A stretch of DNA of 64,000 nt from Pegea sp. RAD2-039 (Eukaryota; Chordata; Thaliacea; Salpida; Salpidae). The notes beneath the pieces are model-generated. The model had not been told where the DNA came from. It was given only the letters and a program-made list of their open reading frames with translations, and did not search any database. The stretch spans positions 372,001 through 436,000 of the forward strand of contig JAQGEQ010000316.1 of the NCBI GenBank assembly GCA_034620365.1, read 5' to 3'. Positions 23,996 to 36,282 of the stretch are shown piece after piece (position 1 is the first letter of the stretch; each line of letters begins with the position of its first letter). Position numbers and translations under genes: made by a program.

Positions 23996-26973
23996 AATAT
24001 TTATTCAATTCAAGAAATTCTTCATAGTAAGACATTGGAAAAAATAAATAAGAAAATCTTTAAAAAAAATAAAAAAAAAGGAAATTAATAGAAAAGTTCA
24101 AAATTATTTTAATGTTAAAATACCTACTAAGCTCGTAATATCCACATCAGTCGAGGTTTTAACATAAATAAATTACTTAAAATAAATTACATTAAATTAT
24201 TAATATCATTAGGTTTCAAAAAGAAACTTGATAATGAATTGTCGCGTTTACAAGTTTAAAAAATAGTCACAGAGTTATCAATCAAAGCAGTAAACATGAA
24301 TCAAGCAATATGCTAACAATAAGTAGTATTTTTAATTTAGATTATTCTCGAAAACTCTGTTTGCCTTTAAGTTAAAGAATATAGAATAGTCAGTTGATCA
24401 TAAAAAAGTCTGAAAAATAAGAACTAAAAACGTACTTTTTTCATGTCTCAATTACATTAAAGGGGTTTCGAATATTTTTTAAATTGTTGTAGGTTTTTGT
24501 TTAAATACATAAGCTGAAAAATGCTGTAATAAGTATGCAGATATTTGTGATGAAATAAAATATAATTAAGTAATATTGAATGACAGTTATACTATAGTAC
24601 AAATAAATAACTATACAATATTTGAACAGAAATACAACAAGAATACAATAATCTTACACTTTATATTTTATTAAAATTTGTACAAATGATTAAAGTTTGG
24701 ATCTTGTACATCATTACTATTATGTTTGCAATAAATGAATTTCTGTTTTTGACTTTTAATCATCACGAGTTGGAGCCTCCTAGGTAGTTAGTCGCCGCAG
24801 TCAGTGTCGTCCTGGCAGCTCCTGCAACGCCAGCAAGGCACAGCCGCATCAGTCCTCCTGTACCACTACATCTGCTACAACTGAATCTCCATCATTTCTA
24901 AACTAGCTTACAGCATTGCCGTTTTCAGCAGAGGCAGGCCACAAAAAATTTATTGTTGAATAAGCTGAAGGTCCGACTTAAGTGTAAAAGTAGGACACAA
25001 AAACATTTTTTATCAATAAATGTTGTCTATAGTGTTTATTTTACAAACTTAAGGCCATAAAGTTATTTTGCTTTATCGAATGCTTAGGCCCTGAATAAAA
25101 ATGGTGATGCTTTTTAAGTATTTTAATATTCCTTTTGGTGCAACTAAAACCAGTGATTAATTATATATTATGATGCATGTAGAAAAAGGTTTTACATATT
25201 GGTATACAATGTTAACGGAAAGCTTGGTTTTTGTAATACCACAAGCTTGAAGTACAAAATTTTCCTTTTATCATAAAGTTAAATTTGATCTGGAATCTTA
25301 TCCTAATAAATCCATCGTAATATAAATCAATCATTTTACCTTCTTTAAAACTGTAGATAATCCCAAAAAATCAGGACAATTGGTAAGATTATATCAATAA
25401 AACTTTTAAGACTTAATGATTTACACAACGTTTTTACAAAATAAAATACTTTGTAATGTCATTTTTATACTTTCTCATCTATCTATCATTTTCATTGTTT
25501 TAGTTGTAACTTACAACACAGTAGTAATAGTAATATGAGAGCTAGTTAAAAATAAGTTAAAATAATTTTTATTGAATTGGGATGCCTCTTGTTTTTATCT
25601 TGCGCTTTAAGAAACGTTTTTCTTCATTCTGCCATAATCTTTAAACAATGTCTCTATAGACTTTAAGATTTGGTTTTGGAAATTTCTCACGCTTGTTTTT
25701 CGCTGAGTTCTATTTTTTAAAGTATTTTCTTGCTGATATCTCAAGATAAAAATGCTCTTTTAATACTACGATTGTAAAAAAGCAGACAACTGAAAACTAG
25801 AAATTTGTTTAGTTGCAACGCCTAGCTGTTCAGACCCCTTTTTAAACTAAAAGGATTTACTACAAAATAAAAGCAACTTTTATATAGTGAAACATCAAAA
25901 TACATTTTTATATTAAAAATATTGATTCTATTTTAAAATTATTTTGTAAGACATTTTTATGTTAAAAATGTAGTTTAATTTGAAATCTAAACAATCAACC
26001 TGATAAAAAAGCATTTGTAGACTTTTATCTTTCTTGGTTATTGAAAACTATTTAATTGTGAAACAATTTTTGTCAGTGTATCAAGGTTGAAATACTTTAA
26101 AATGATGTATATACACATATACAATATGCCAGTAAATTATTTAAATAAAATAAAGAAATTTGTTTAAGTGTATGATATCAATTTTCTACAGAAAGAAATT
26201 TCCATCTTAGTAAAGTATTAAACTTGTTTGTATAAACATGACTAGTTGCCTCTACCAACTTTTTGATAAACTGTTAAAAATTGATTGTACAAAAGGTTCA
26301 GAAGATTTTCTTAAAATTAAGATGTGTCGGCTTAAATAAACTTGTGGATAAAATTCATCAGTTTTTATTAATATTTTCAGGTCATCCAAATTTCAATTAT
26401 TCAAATTCTTCCTTAATTATTTCTTCCTTATTCAAATCTTGTTTTTAATTTATACAAAATAGAATTCAGTTAAACTTCATAGATATTTAAACAAATGAAA
26501 TGATTCTTGAGAAAACATTACAACTGGATAACCATTTCCAAGAACATCAGCTTTCATTTTAAGCTAATAACAAAGTCTGCAAATCATATTCACCTTTGGA
26601 TCTTATAAGATATCATTCTATAGCTCTCTATCACACAGTAAATACTTTTATGTCTTTTAAACATGATTTATTTTGTTGAACTACAAATTACTGAAAAACT
26701 AAATTTTAATGGAGAAAATATATTGCAATAAAAAGTCAGAATCATAATAGTTGATAAGAAAAAGGTTGTTACTCCAAGTGCTCAAAATTCATTAAACTAT
26801 TAATTTGAGTTAGAAATAGTAAAACGTCGCCACCATTAAATATTAAAAAAACATTATCCACTGAGTATTGGTAGATTTTAAATATATAAGAGAAACCTAA
26901 GAAAAATAAGAACAGATAAAATAACTAAATTGAATAAGTTAGGTAAAAGAAGTTAGAAAATTATCAATTTCCA
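23996..26973. other. AT-rich intergenic region with one GC-rich islet
   Basis: Mostly AT-rich DNA without genes that I can support. The exception is 24763-24930, an abruptly GC-rich stretch. There the minus strand is open for about 40 codons after an acceptor-like GATTCAG and contains one CxxCxGxG-type motif (CSRCSGTGG). The plus strand is also open there, so strand and function are unsettled. Confidence 0.35.
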
Positions 26974-29613
26974 CTAAAGAGAACCACCAGTTGATTGGCC
27001 TTCAGCTTCAAGTTTGTATTTGCGTCGAAACATTTCATCAACTTCAGTGAGAACATAAGTTCCAGAAGCAACAGGTAATGACAAAGTTGAAACTTTGTAG
27101 CCAGCTGTAAAATCGATTGATTTTTAAGTAACATTTTTGCTGATACGTTTTATCGAATCATGACAAGCACAAAGCTACTTTAGTATTTCAAGCATAATTA
27201 AAAGTTGCAAATGTATTTAAAGAGATTTATTTCAATAATAATTACCTTTATTGTAAACTTTTTCTCGATTCTCTAACACCTTAGTAAATTCATCAGGTTC
27301 AACGCATTTACGAGCTTCTAATCGAGCGATTAAGTCACCAAGCGCTAATTTAATCTTAGCAATGCTAAAAATATTAGACTTAGATGTTTGGCGTGCTACA
27401 ATCGAAAACATAGAAGCAGCAAGTCCAGAGCCGTATGAAAACATACAGATTCGTTTGTTGAGAAGATTTTCTTCTGAAGTTCTGAAAAGATACATTGAAA
27501 AGCGATAAAACCGGAATTGTGTGACTATCAACATCACATAAAATATTTCTTCAAATTTCGCTAATATATTCAAATATAGTCGAAATTAAACTAAATAAAA
27601 GAAATAAAATTTGGAAAAGATCTAGGTATTGACTTTAGTCAAAATATTTTTGTTTCTTAATAAATATTTGAAATTAGGGGAAAAATACTTATAGTATTAT
27701 ATAGAATAATTTAACAAATATAGAGCCATTGAAACTTAATCTTCTTACTTGTAGATCAATGATATAAGACAAGAATATAATGAAGGAGTGTACATGTTTC
27801 CGACACGTCTGGATAACATCAATGAAGGCGAAGTTTTACTGTCAAAAATCTCTCGACTATCAGCCACATGAGATTTTTCTATCACTCTATCTCCTATAGT
27901 GGAGTTTAATGATGTAGTGCTATTAAAACACAAGTCATTTAGAAATTTATGAAGAATTTCAAAACAGCATGTAACCTTATTTCGTGTACATTTTGGTAAT
28001 GTTCTCCGTCAACATTGGGTATCTCTCTGGCAATATCATTCATTAGAAGTCTAGCAACTGATTTTTGCACGAGCTTGCAATATGGACAATGAAATAGAAT
28101 ATAATCCAAATTCTTAATTCCAAACGACTTTTCTGCACAATGACGATTGTCAAGATCTTAAAAATATCTACAACGACAGCTTATACTAGAAAGTTCTTCA
28201 AAAATGCTTACTAATGATTAAAAAATACCAAAAAAAGATTTAAGAAAATATAGTTAACTTAAGACTCTGATAAATACAATTAACAATTTCTTGATAAGAC
28301 TTTTCGCTTTTTTAGTTAAAGATTAGATGGAATTAATAAAAAGTTGATTAATAATATTGACAAATTTGATGATCACATAATTTTCAATAATAAAGATAGT
28401 TTCGAAGACTTCTTTAACCTTCAAGTCCTAAATAGTATTCAGCCTTGCCACAGTAACCTTGATAACACTTGTCCAGGGCAGTTATATAACTAGATAGTGT
28501 AAGCTTGCCATCAACAACGGGGTACTCAGATGCTAAATCAGGCTTATAGAAATCATATGAATGCTGAATGTAGCTGTACCTTAAACCTATAAACAAATAG
28601 AAGTTATAAGATCTTCAAAATAGAAATATGATGGACTTATATTGAAACAGTATGAATACTGTTAAAACTAGTTTTACTTCCTTCATAAAAGTACCTGGCT
28701 CAAAAACCAAGGGTGCATTTGGTCCAACAAGCATAGCAACAGCACCAGCACCACCAGTGCATCTTGCATTACCACTTGCATACACAGCAATGTCTCCACA
28801 AACCGCTAAGGCATATCTTCCTGAACAATAATTTTTGAAGCTGAATTTATAACAACAAAATTACTGAACAATAAATTTATCTAAAGTATTTTGAAAAGCT
28901 GATAAAGTTGAAATAAAAAGTGCTTTACATTTATAAGGATCAAACCTCAATTAAATATGGTTAATAAATTCTAAAAATGTTAATTACCATCCCAACTTGA
29001 GCTTTCAATCCAAGCTACAGAATTGAACAGAGCATTTGTACCTCCATAACAAGCATTAGTAGTATCTAAGCCCTCAACATTAAAGTTTCCACTTGATTCA
29101 AACAATTGCATCAAATAAGTTTTAACACTTTTTGATTTATCTACTATCGTTTCTGTACCAACTTCCAAGCGACCTATAAAAGATTAAGAAAAGCTGAAGT
29201 AAGAAGATAAAGTAAGCATTCACATCATGAAATATTTAAAATTTAAAGTCCTTCAAAACTTTTTAAAATTATACAGCTAATATATCAACCAAATTATTAT
29301 TGAAGTATCTGAAATTTATTCATTAATATCAAACAGAAAACAAAATTTATTTACCAATATCCTCATAGCTTATTGAATAATTTTTCATTAATCTTGTAAC
29401 TACAGTAAGACATAATGAATTAATATCTTCATTATTGTCACAAAAACCCATCTGCTGTTGACCTAAACCAATTGTATATTTTCCTTGTGAGCAATTATCA
29501 AACTTTTCAAGTTCATCTTGCTGAACAAACAAGTTAGGGAAGTAAACTTCCATTGCAAGGATACCAACATCATTTGGTCTAGATTTAATTTTTCTATACT
29601 GCTGTTTCAACAT
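26974..29613 (-). CDS. HMGCS1: Hydroxymethylglutaryl-CoA synthase
   Basis: Eight coding exons on the minus strand: 29613-29355, 29173-28988, 28820-28695, 28586-28419, 28156-27976, 27919-27749, 27481-27246 and 27104-26974 (TAG). They give 485 residues, slightly shorter than the human cytosolic enzyme because of a short C-terminus. The enzyme condenses acetyl-CoA with acetoacetyl-CoA to HMG-CoA, the committed step toward mevalonate. The catalytic triad is intact: Glu94 in [14 protein letters not shown], Cys128 in TTNACYGGT, His269 in [34 protein letters not shown] and the late FSYGSGLAA motif are also present. The usual IFHSPYC has Cys for Ser next to the catalytic His. The N-terminus ([18 protein letters not shown]) is short and basic with no long targeting peptide, so the cytosolic form is likelier. 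An acceptor at 29633 implies a 5' untranslated intron. Confidence 0.96.
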
Positions 29614-29632
29614 TTTATCAATACTTATCTTC

Positions 29633-31590
29633 CTGTAAACAAAAGTACTTTTAGGATTATTATTAAGAAACATGAATCTTATCAAAATTTGTAAGATTTT
29701 ACAAGTAATATCAAATCAGCTAAAATATTGTATAAAACTAAAATATATGCAAATATTTGTTGAGTAATTATTTTAACATTTATATTTTAGTAATTTCTTA
29801 AAAAGGAAACAAAAAAATTATTATATACTTAATTAAATAACCATTACTCTATACAATCTACATGATCTTTCAAAGTTACACTAAAAATATTAAGCAAGTT
29901 AGTGAATTTTAAGCCTTTTTAAATGGAATAAATATATGTTTTAAATGCAAAGAGAACAAAAAATGAAAATAACTGATACAAGTTCTATTATTTATGCAAA
30001 TTTTCAAAACTTTTAAATTAAGTATATATATGACATAAAAAAACAATATGTATAAAAACATTTTTGAAAATACTATTAAAGAGTAAAAAATAGTGCTGTA
30101 AGTTGCTCTAGTAGCATTTAGAAAAAAGTTCAATAACTGTTGTAAAAATGGCCTTTAATAAATTTATTTATTAACAAATAACAAAAAGTTAAAAAACAGT
30201 AAAATAAAAATTTACAAATCGTAAAAAATAAATAAACTTGTTAGTAAATATTATGATAATTTATACAAACCTGCTTCAAAAGTAATAGACTGAAAGTTTT
30301 TATATAAAAATATAGGAGGTTATATGATTTTCATGCTTTTGTAGAAAACATCTAGAAAATTTGAAAAAATAAGGAAACGTGTCTTTTAAATTGTTTTATA
30401 ATATTCAACAAGACAACATTACTGATTTTCACCATCTTTTATAGCTATGATGCGTTGCAAGCAAAGCTCCAGCAGAAACTCTTGAAAAATTAATTTCTTA
30501 TCAACGTTGGTACGTGGTTTTAGTTATATTAACCAACTGAAGCTGCTACAGTTTATATTTTACTCTATGAAAATCTTTGTAGAGGTGGTTGTAAATAGCC
30601 AACAGTTCCTGGACCTGCGCTTTAAACCTTATCGTGATACAAAATCAAACTAATGCTGTGTAAAGTGCTCTTACAGTGGTAAATTTTGGAGATATATTGG
30701 TATAATATTTTCATAGATTGGTAAAAAGTCAATCATATTTTCGTTCAAAAATCCCACTTATCAAGCTTTTACTCAATCTCATTTCAAACAAGGCTTTGCA
30801 ATTATAGCTACTGTAATGATATTTTACAGAAGTACTGTTGTCAAAAATATAAAATGTTTTATCTTCACTCTTAATGCAAACAAAGATTGACCTTTTTTTG
30901 GAATCATAACTGATATCTTTATTATTCTAAACTTGATTTTCTTTTATTTACTTTTATCTTTAAAAGCTTTTATTAATATGATCAGAAAAGGACTTTTGAA
31001 TCTTAAATAAAACAATAAAGTTTGATTAAAAATGAGTCTTGTCGATTTAACATTTGAAGCTGTATAAACTTTTCGGTAAACAAATCAAGTCAAAAAAAGA
31101 TTATTCAATTGGCAAGTCCTGGTCGTGAGCACTAAGAAGAGATGTAACTGCAATAAGCAAACCAACTTTTTTGTGTTTGAGCTTTGCAGTCCGAAGCAAT
31201 TAATGGAAAGAAGCTGTCAGCAACTAATTTGACAGCATGGAAGAATTCTTTACAAAATTGAATATTTTTTGAAAAGTTGATTTTTTATGTAAGCTTTTTT
31301 TTCTTTAAAATAGGTACTTAAGAGAAGTTAATGATCATTTTAGTAAAGTTAGATCTTAAACAGTTGATATTTTTAGTTTGTTTAACAAATCTACAAATTA
31401 CAAGTCTTATGAATACTTAGTATAAATGATAGTATAAATAATTGATGGTGAAAAGAAAATATTAATAAAGATTATTTTTTATTTCTTCTTCTTTTTTTAT
31501 TTATAGATTTATTTTATCCATCATTGCCTACAACCTAACTAATTTTCTTTCAGTCAGATGCTTGAAAAGTTCCGCTTCAGTAACTCTATT
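29633..31590. other. Divergent intergenic region between HMG-CoA synthase and the ODF3-like gene
   Basis: Upstream region of both flanking genes. It probably holds the noncoding first exon of HMG-CoA synthase; a minus-strand donor (GAAGCAG/GTTTGT near 30271) is one candidate. Open frames here are short and AT-driven. Faintly GC-richer pieces at 30.4-30.7 kb and 31.1-31.25 kb could be old relics but show no readable frame. Confidence 0.4.
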
Positions 31591-31636
31591 GATCGCTTAT
31601 GAAGCCCGTCAGGTCGAGGGTCGTCGCCAGCGCTAC

Positions 31637-31650
31637 GTAGTCATGGTAAC
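31637..31650 (+). promoter_or_regulatory. Candidate X-box (RFX site) for the ODF3-like gene
   Basis: GTAGTCATGGTAAC fits the RFX X-box (two half sites of the form GTNRCC and GGYAAC around AT) at all but two positions. It lies 137-150 bases before the ATG of the ODF3-like gene, inside a local GC-rich stretch that looks like the promoter. RFX factors drive ciliary and flagellar genes through such sites, so the context is right. This is inference from the motif and position only. Confidence 0.5.
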
Positions 31651-31786
31651 AATAAGTCGAACGCTTTCACCGCCACAGCTTTATGTTAGCGCATAAGTAA
31701 GTAGACTGAGCTGAAAGAAGAATATTGTTTGGTTGATTATCGACTTTTGTACTTAGTTAAGGTTTATTTTTAGTGTAACTGAATTA

Positions 31787-33909
31787 ATGGGGATGGAAAC
31801 TGTTCAACGCAAACAAATAATGATAGCAGCAAGAGAAAGAGGTAGCTTCAAATGTGTCTTTGTGTTGTTACTTAACAATAAATCCAGGTTTAATCTAGAC
31901 AAGTTAAAGTTTTAAACGATTTAATTTGTACAATACATCTATGTGTTTTTTCATTGGAATTGTTTTCATAAATTGAATAAATGTAGTTTATAAAACTGGA
32001 AACTTACCATCACAAAAGCCTTCTACTATTTGTTTAAAAGAGATTTTGGTTTTCCTATTTCATTAACTTTAACTATTTCACAAAATCTTCCAATCTGTAG
32101 AATTGTCTGAACTTGCTATATTTAATTTGCGGACTTTGAATTTTTTTAATAACTTGACTGAAACATTTAGTCATTCTATAAAACTAATTCTAAAATTTCT
32201 TATTTATTGTCATCTTTCATCACCTTACTATACCCTCTATTCTTTTTTCAATAAGATTGTTAATAATTAACTTGTTAAAAGTTGTCTGAATTTTATCTTA
32301 GAAATAAAGCATGTGTGAGATAGCTATGGTAAATTTAGTTTTCTACAAACACTTTTAATCTAACTTTCATTGTTTTGCTTAAAAATATTTTATCAAATAT
32401 AATTTTTTATCACTTTCTATATAAAACACTTCATTAGCTTACAAAATTAGCAAACTAAATAAATGTAAGGGCTTTATTACTTTTCCTAAAACTACTGTTC
32501 ACACAGGTCCTGGACCTGGTAGATATGGTCTTCCATCAACTGTTGGGTCTAGAGGTCATGACTTCACTAAGTTCAAAAAACCTTCCTACTCATTTGGACA
32601 ACGACTTGATAACTCAAGTAGGTGCTCTTTGAATAAGAACTCTAAATACTCAAGAATTTAGTAACTTCTTTATTTTGTTTCTAGTGTTTTCAAAAGATGT
32701 TAGTCCCGGGCCCAAATACTATATCGATCCTAGAATGTCTAAAGTAGGGCCAGAAGGACAACCTAAGTACTCAATTCTTGGTAGACAACCTGACCCAAGT
32801 TAGTCACATTTGTATTTAACTTAAATGACTTATTTTCAAATTATGCTGACTACTTTTTGTGGTAAATAAACTACATTATAACTATTTTAAAATGATATAA
32901 TTCTTAAAACGTAGAAAACAGTTTAAGTAACTTCATGTGCGATGTTACTAAAAGTTATAAATATAATTGGCAACACTGCTCAAAACTAATACCATTACCA
33001 AATCATTAAAACAATTATTACTAAGCATAAAAATACCAAAAAAAAAGCTTGAAATTGTATATTTTTAAAAAGCAAATAAGAAGAAATATCATATGATTAT
33101 CAAACTGATGTTATGTTTATTATCTGATTATAGGGAGTTTAATGCTAAGAAGTGTTTTAAATAAACTTATATTTTTATCAAACTTCATTGCATGTCGTAG
33201 ACAGTAGTGTTTGATTATTATTTACAAAAATTATAATTAAGGAAAGTTAACTTGCATGTCATTAGTAATTTATGACTTCATTTAGATCTTTTATTAAGTA
33301 GTTTTTTCTAATCATACTTTTATCATTTATTATTTCATCATTATCATCATCTTCATCTGTCAACTTCATCGAAACATCATCTTTTCATCATTGGATCGTT
33401 CATTACTCTTATCTATTCTCACTGAAGATCTTTTCCGATCTCCGGGCCCCGGGACATATGATAATCATAAGGTCTTTCCACAAGGGGAGCGTAAAATGCC
33501 AGCTTATTCAATTAGTGGTCGCACTAGGTTTAGAAAACGCGATTCCAATCCAGCTGCTAACGCTTATTCACTTCCTCAACTAATTGGACCAAAAATAATT
33601 AACAAAAAAGCAAATCCTTCTTATACTATGGTTAAAAGAACAAACGTAAATGGTTTTGCTGAAGACTTAGCAAAAACTCCTGGGCCAGCTAAGTACGGTG
33701 TCACAAATATAAATAGCACTAAAAATAAACAGCCAAACTACTCAATGCTTGGACGTAATTCGTTGCCAGGGGATACTACTAGAAAGCCAGGACCAGGAGC
33801 TCACTCTCCTGAAAGGGTTTATATCAATAAGCGAAAAGCACCTGAGTTTTCAATGGGAGTTCGTCACTCTGAGTTCATTACTCCTCTTATTATTGACGTT
33901 GTTGATTAA
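31787..33909 (+). CDS. ODF3-like: Outer dense fibre protein 3-like SHIPPO-repeat protein (proximal terminal exon form)
   Basis: Exons 31787-31841, 32507-32617, 32685-32798 and 33428-33909 (TAA) join in frame to 253 residues, matching the usual ODF3 (CIMAP1) length. All three introns are phase 1. The protein is a chain of SHIPPO (STPGP-type) repeats: GPGPGRYG, SPGPKYY, SPGPGTYD, TPGPAKYG and KPGPGAHSPE alternate with (P)xYS(I/M)xGR strands. It ends in RHSEFITPLIID. ODF3-type proteins line the microtubules or outer dense fibres of sperm tails and other cilia. The start MGMETVQRKQ lies 14 bases after an acceptor, so a noncoding first exon precedes it. A homologous terminal exon lies downstream at 35795-36282. 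Confidence 0.88.
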
Positions 33910-35794
33910 TCGTTCGAAAAGTCAGACAAAAATCATCGAGTTGTTTTGTGTGTGAACTTCGTATAACTATTTGTATTTCTTAACTAAATGTTAATACTTT
34001 TTCTTTAAAAAATAGCGTCCAATTATTATTACCATTTAATTTTAATAATTTGTCTTTATTAATGGTGAGATTATTTCTGTATTCAAAATGTGTTGTTGTG
34101 TAATTGAAATTCAAAGTATTTCATGCTTTCTTAGAGTTCAACATTTTTATGTTATGTTTACTTGCTGTTTTATCTAAGCCAGATATTAGTTTAGAGTAGA
34201 ATTTGTACAATGTATTAACTGTAAACCACACAATGGCAATTGTACACCATCGTTCTTAGTATGTTAAAAAAATACAAAACTTTTAGGTAACAGTAATGAT
34301 GAAGCTATGTGAGCTTGCTTTTGTTTCTTTAAATTATTTATAAATGGCTAAGCTTTAAAACGTTTTTAAAACAACAAAAAATACACAATTGCTGATAAGA
34401 TTTACTAATTATAATTTAAATAGGAGTTTTTTCTACACAAACAAGTATATGCAATTTTGTTATGTTGTAGCTGTAAATATTAAAACTGTTTAGTTTATGT
34501 TTTTACCTGTAGTTTGATTAGCAGCTTAAATCTGCTTTCATTGAAATACAGCTCATGTAAACGTATAGAGCTAAAATTAGATGTGACAGATATAATAATA
34601 GAATCCAGTTAGATAAACTGATATGAACCATTCAGTTTACTGCATGAATAACTTGTTTCATACGTACAGATATATAGTAGTGTAAACTAAAGTTTATTTA
34701 GAGCAAATAAGTTTTTAAAAATTTAAAATAATAGTTGTAAGAAAACTATAGTAAAAAATTATTCTAAATATTTAAAATATAATCAGGACTACTAGAATAA
34801 TTGTACTAAAATAAAACTGTTGAGCATATAACAATTACTTTGAAAAGTTACTGCTTAAAAATAATTAACAAAATAATTGAACTTATCTCCCTGTTTTAAG
34901 TGAAATGTATTATAAATGAAAAAGTATGTAAAAAAAGTGAAAGTAACTTAAAATTAACCCTTTTCCAATTTCACAAATGATTGATTTTAAAATTTGTAGA
35001 TTAACGGCAATCATAATTGATAAATAAAATGATTATTTTGCATTAAAAGTGAATGTAATATCTTTGAAATTTTTTTTATAAAATAATTTAACTTTGTAAC
35101 ATAGGTTGAACAAATTTTAAATAACTAAACTACATTAACAAAACGTTGAAACCAAATTGAAAATTATATAAAAACTGTCAAAGATGAAGAAGTATTTACA
35201 AAAAATTTTAGGAAGTTTTTATGACTAACAAAAACATTGATAAATACTTAACAAAACATCCAACTTATACTAAAGCTCTTAATATCTGTTTGTATTATTT
35301 GTTCATGAGTTTGTAATATGATAGCAGCAAAAACTAAGCTTGAAAATATTTTGTTAAGTTTTAAAGAATAATAAAAAAGGAATCTATAGCAAGATTTAAT
35401 AGAAAAAAAGTTATTTGGTTTAAACTTCTTATCTATATTATCAAATATTTTTACAAAGCAACCGATAAGCTATTTCAAGAAATCTCTTTTTCAAATGATA
35501 AACAAATTGTTTACTGCGAAACAATATTATTTTATACACTGAAATCATAAAAAGTTATTAATAAAATAAACTGAAATCTCATAAGTTTTATAATCATCTA
35601 AAACATTTGTTAAGAAGAAATATATTATAATTTTATCCTTGTAATACTTGTTTAATAGCTAAATTTATAAAAGTAAATTGGAATTAAAGTACAAAACAGA
35701 TAAGTTGAATAAAACTTTATCATTATTTTACAAAAAAAGATAAATTTGAAGTTCTACCCCTGTTGAAACTGCACGTAAGGCTTCCTATATTTAG
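33910..35794. other. Sequence between the two ODF3-like terminal exons
   Basis: About 1.9 kb of AT-rich DNA. I looked for PGPG-coding or other SHIPPO-like frames on the plus strand and saw none. It must contain the 3' untranslated region and poly(A) site of the proximal form, and would be intron for the distal form. Confidence 0.5.
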
Positions 35795-36282
35795 ATTCGT
35801 TCAAAACACCTGGACCAGGAGCTTATTATACGGAAAAAATTCATCCCCCTCACCTTAGGATCGCTCCACGGTATTCAATGTCGGCTCGCACTCGATTGCG
35901 AAAACAAGATTCAAATCCATCTCCAAACACCTACTGTCTCCCTAATGTTGTTACTGGACGCTCGCCCTATAAGCATTCATCGCCTAGTTATACTTTACGC
36001 TCACGAACAGGAGGACAAAGTTTTAGCGATGACTTGGCAAAAACACCTGGACCAGCTCAGTACAAAGTTGTGGCACCAACCACCTACAAACGTTGCCCAC
36101 CTCGTTATTCTTTAAGTGCTCGATGCTTTATGCCTGGAGACAGTACTCAAAAACCTGGTCCAGGAGCTCACTATCCTGAGCGATCATACACTTCTCTTCA
36201 TAGAGGAAGAACAAGCACAATGGGAATTCGGCACTCTGAGTTCATCACTCCTCTTCTTATTGACTTGGACACTTGTGGCTGA
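35795..36282 (+). CDS. ODF3-like: Second, alternative terminal exon of the ODF3-like gene (tandem duplicate)
   Basis: A 488-base open block after acceptor CTATATTTAG, ending in TGA 36280-36282. It is clearly homologous over its whole length to the terminal exon 33428-33909: shared DLAKTPGPA, KPGPGAH and RHSEFITPL, and the same order of SHIPPO repeats. Both exons begin with AT after the AG and sit in phase 1, so exon 3 (end 32798) can splice to either without changing frame. No copies of exons 1-3 were found between the two terminal exons, and no start Met fits upstream. The simplest reading is an alternative last exon; a 5'-truncated duplicate is the alternative. Confidence 0.75.

Noticed and set aside
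35795-36282. A complete independent second ODF3 gene
   Set aside because: No upstream SHIPPO-coding exons or start Met were found in the 1.9 kb before it; an alternative terminal exon fits better.
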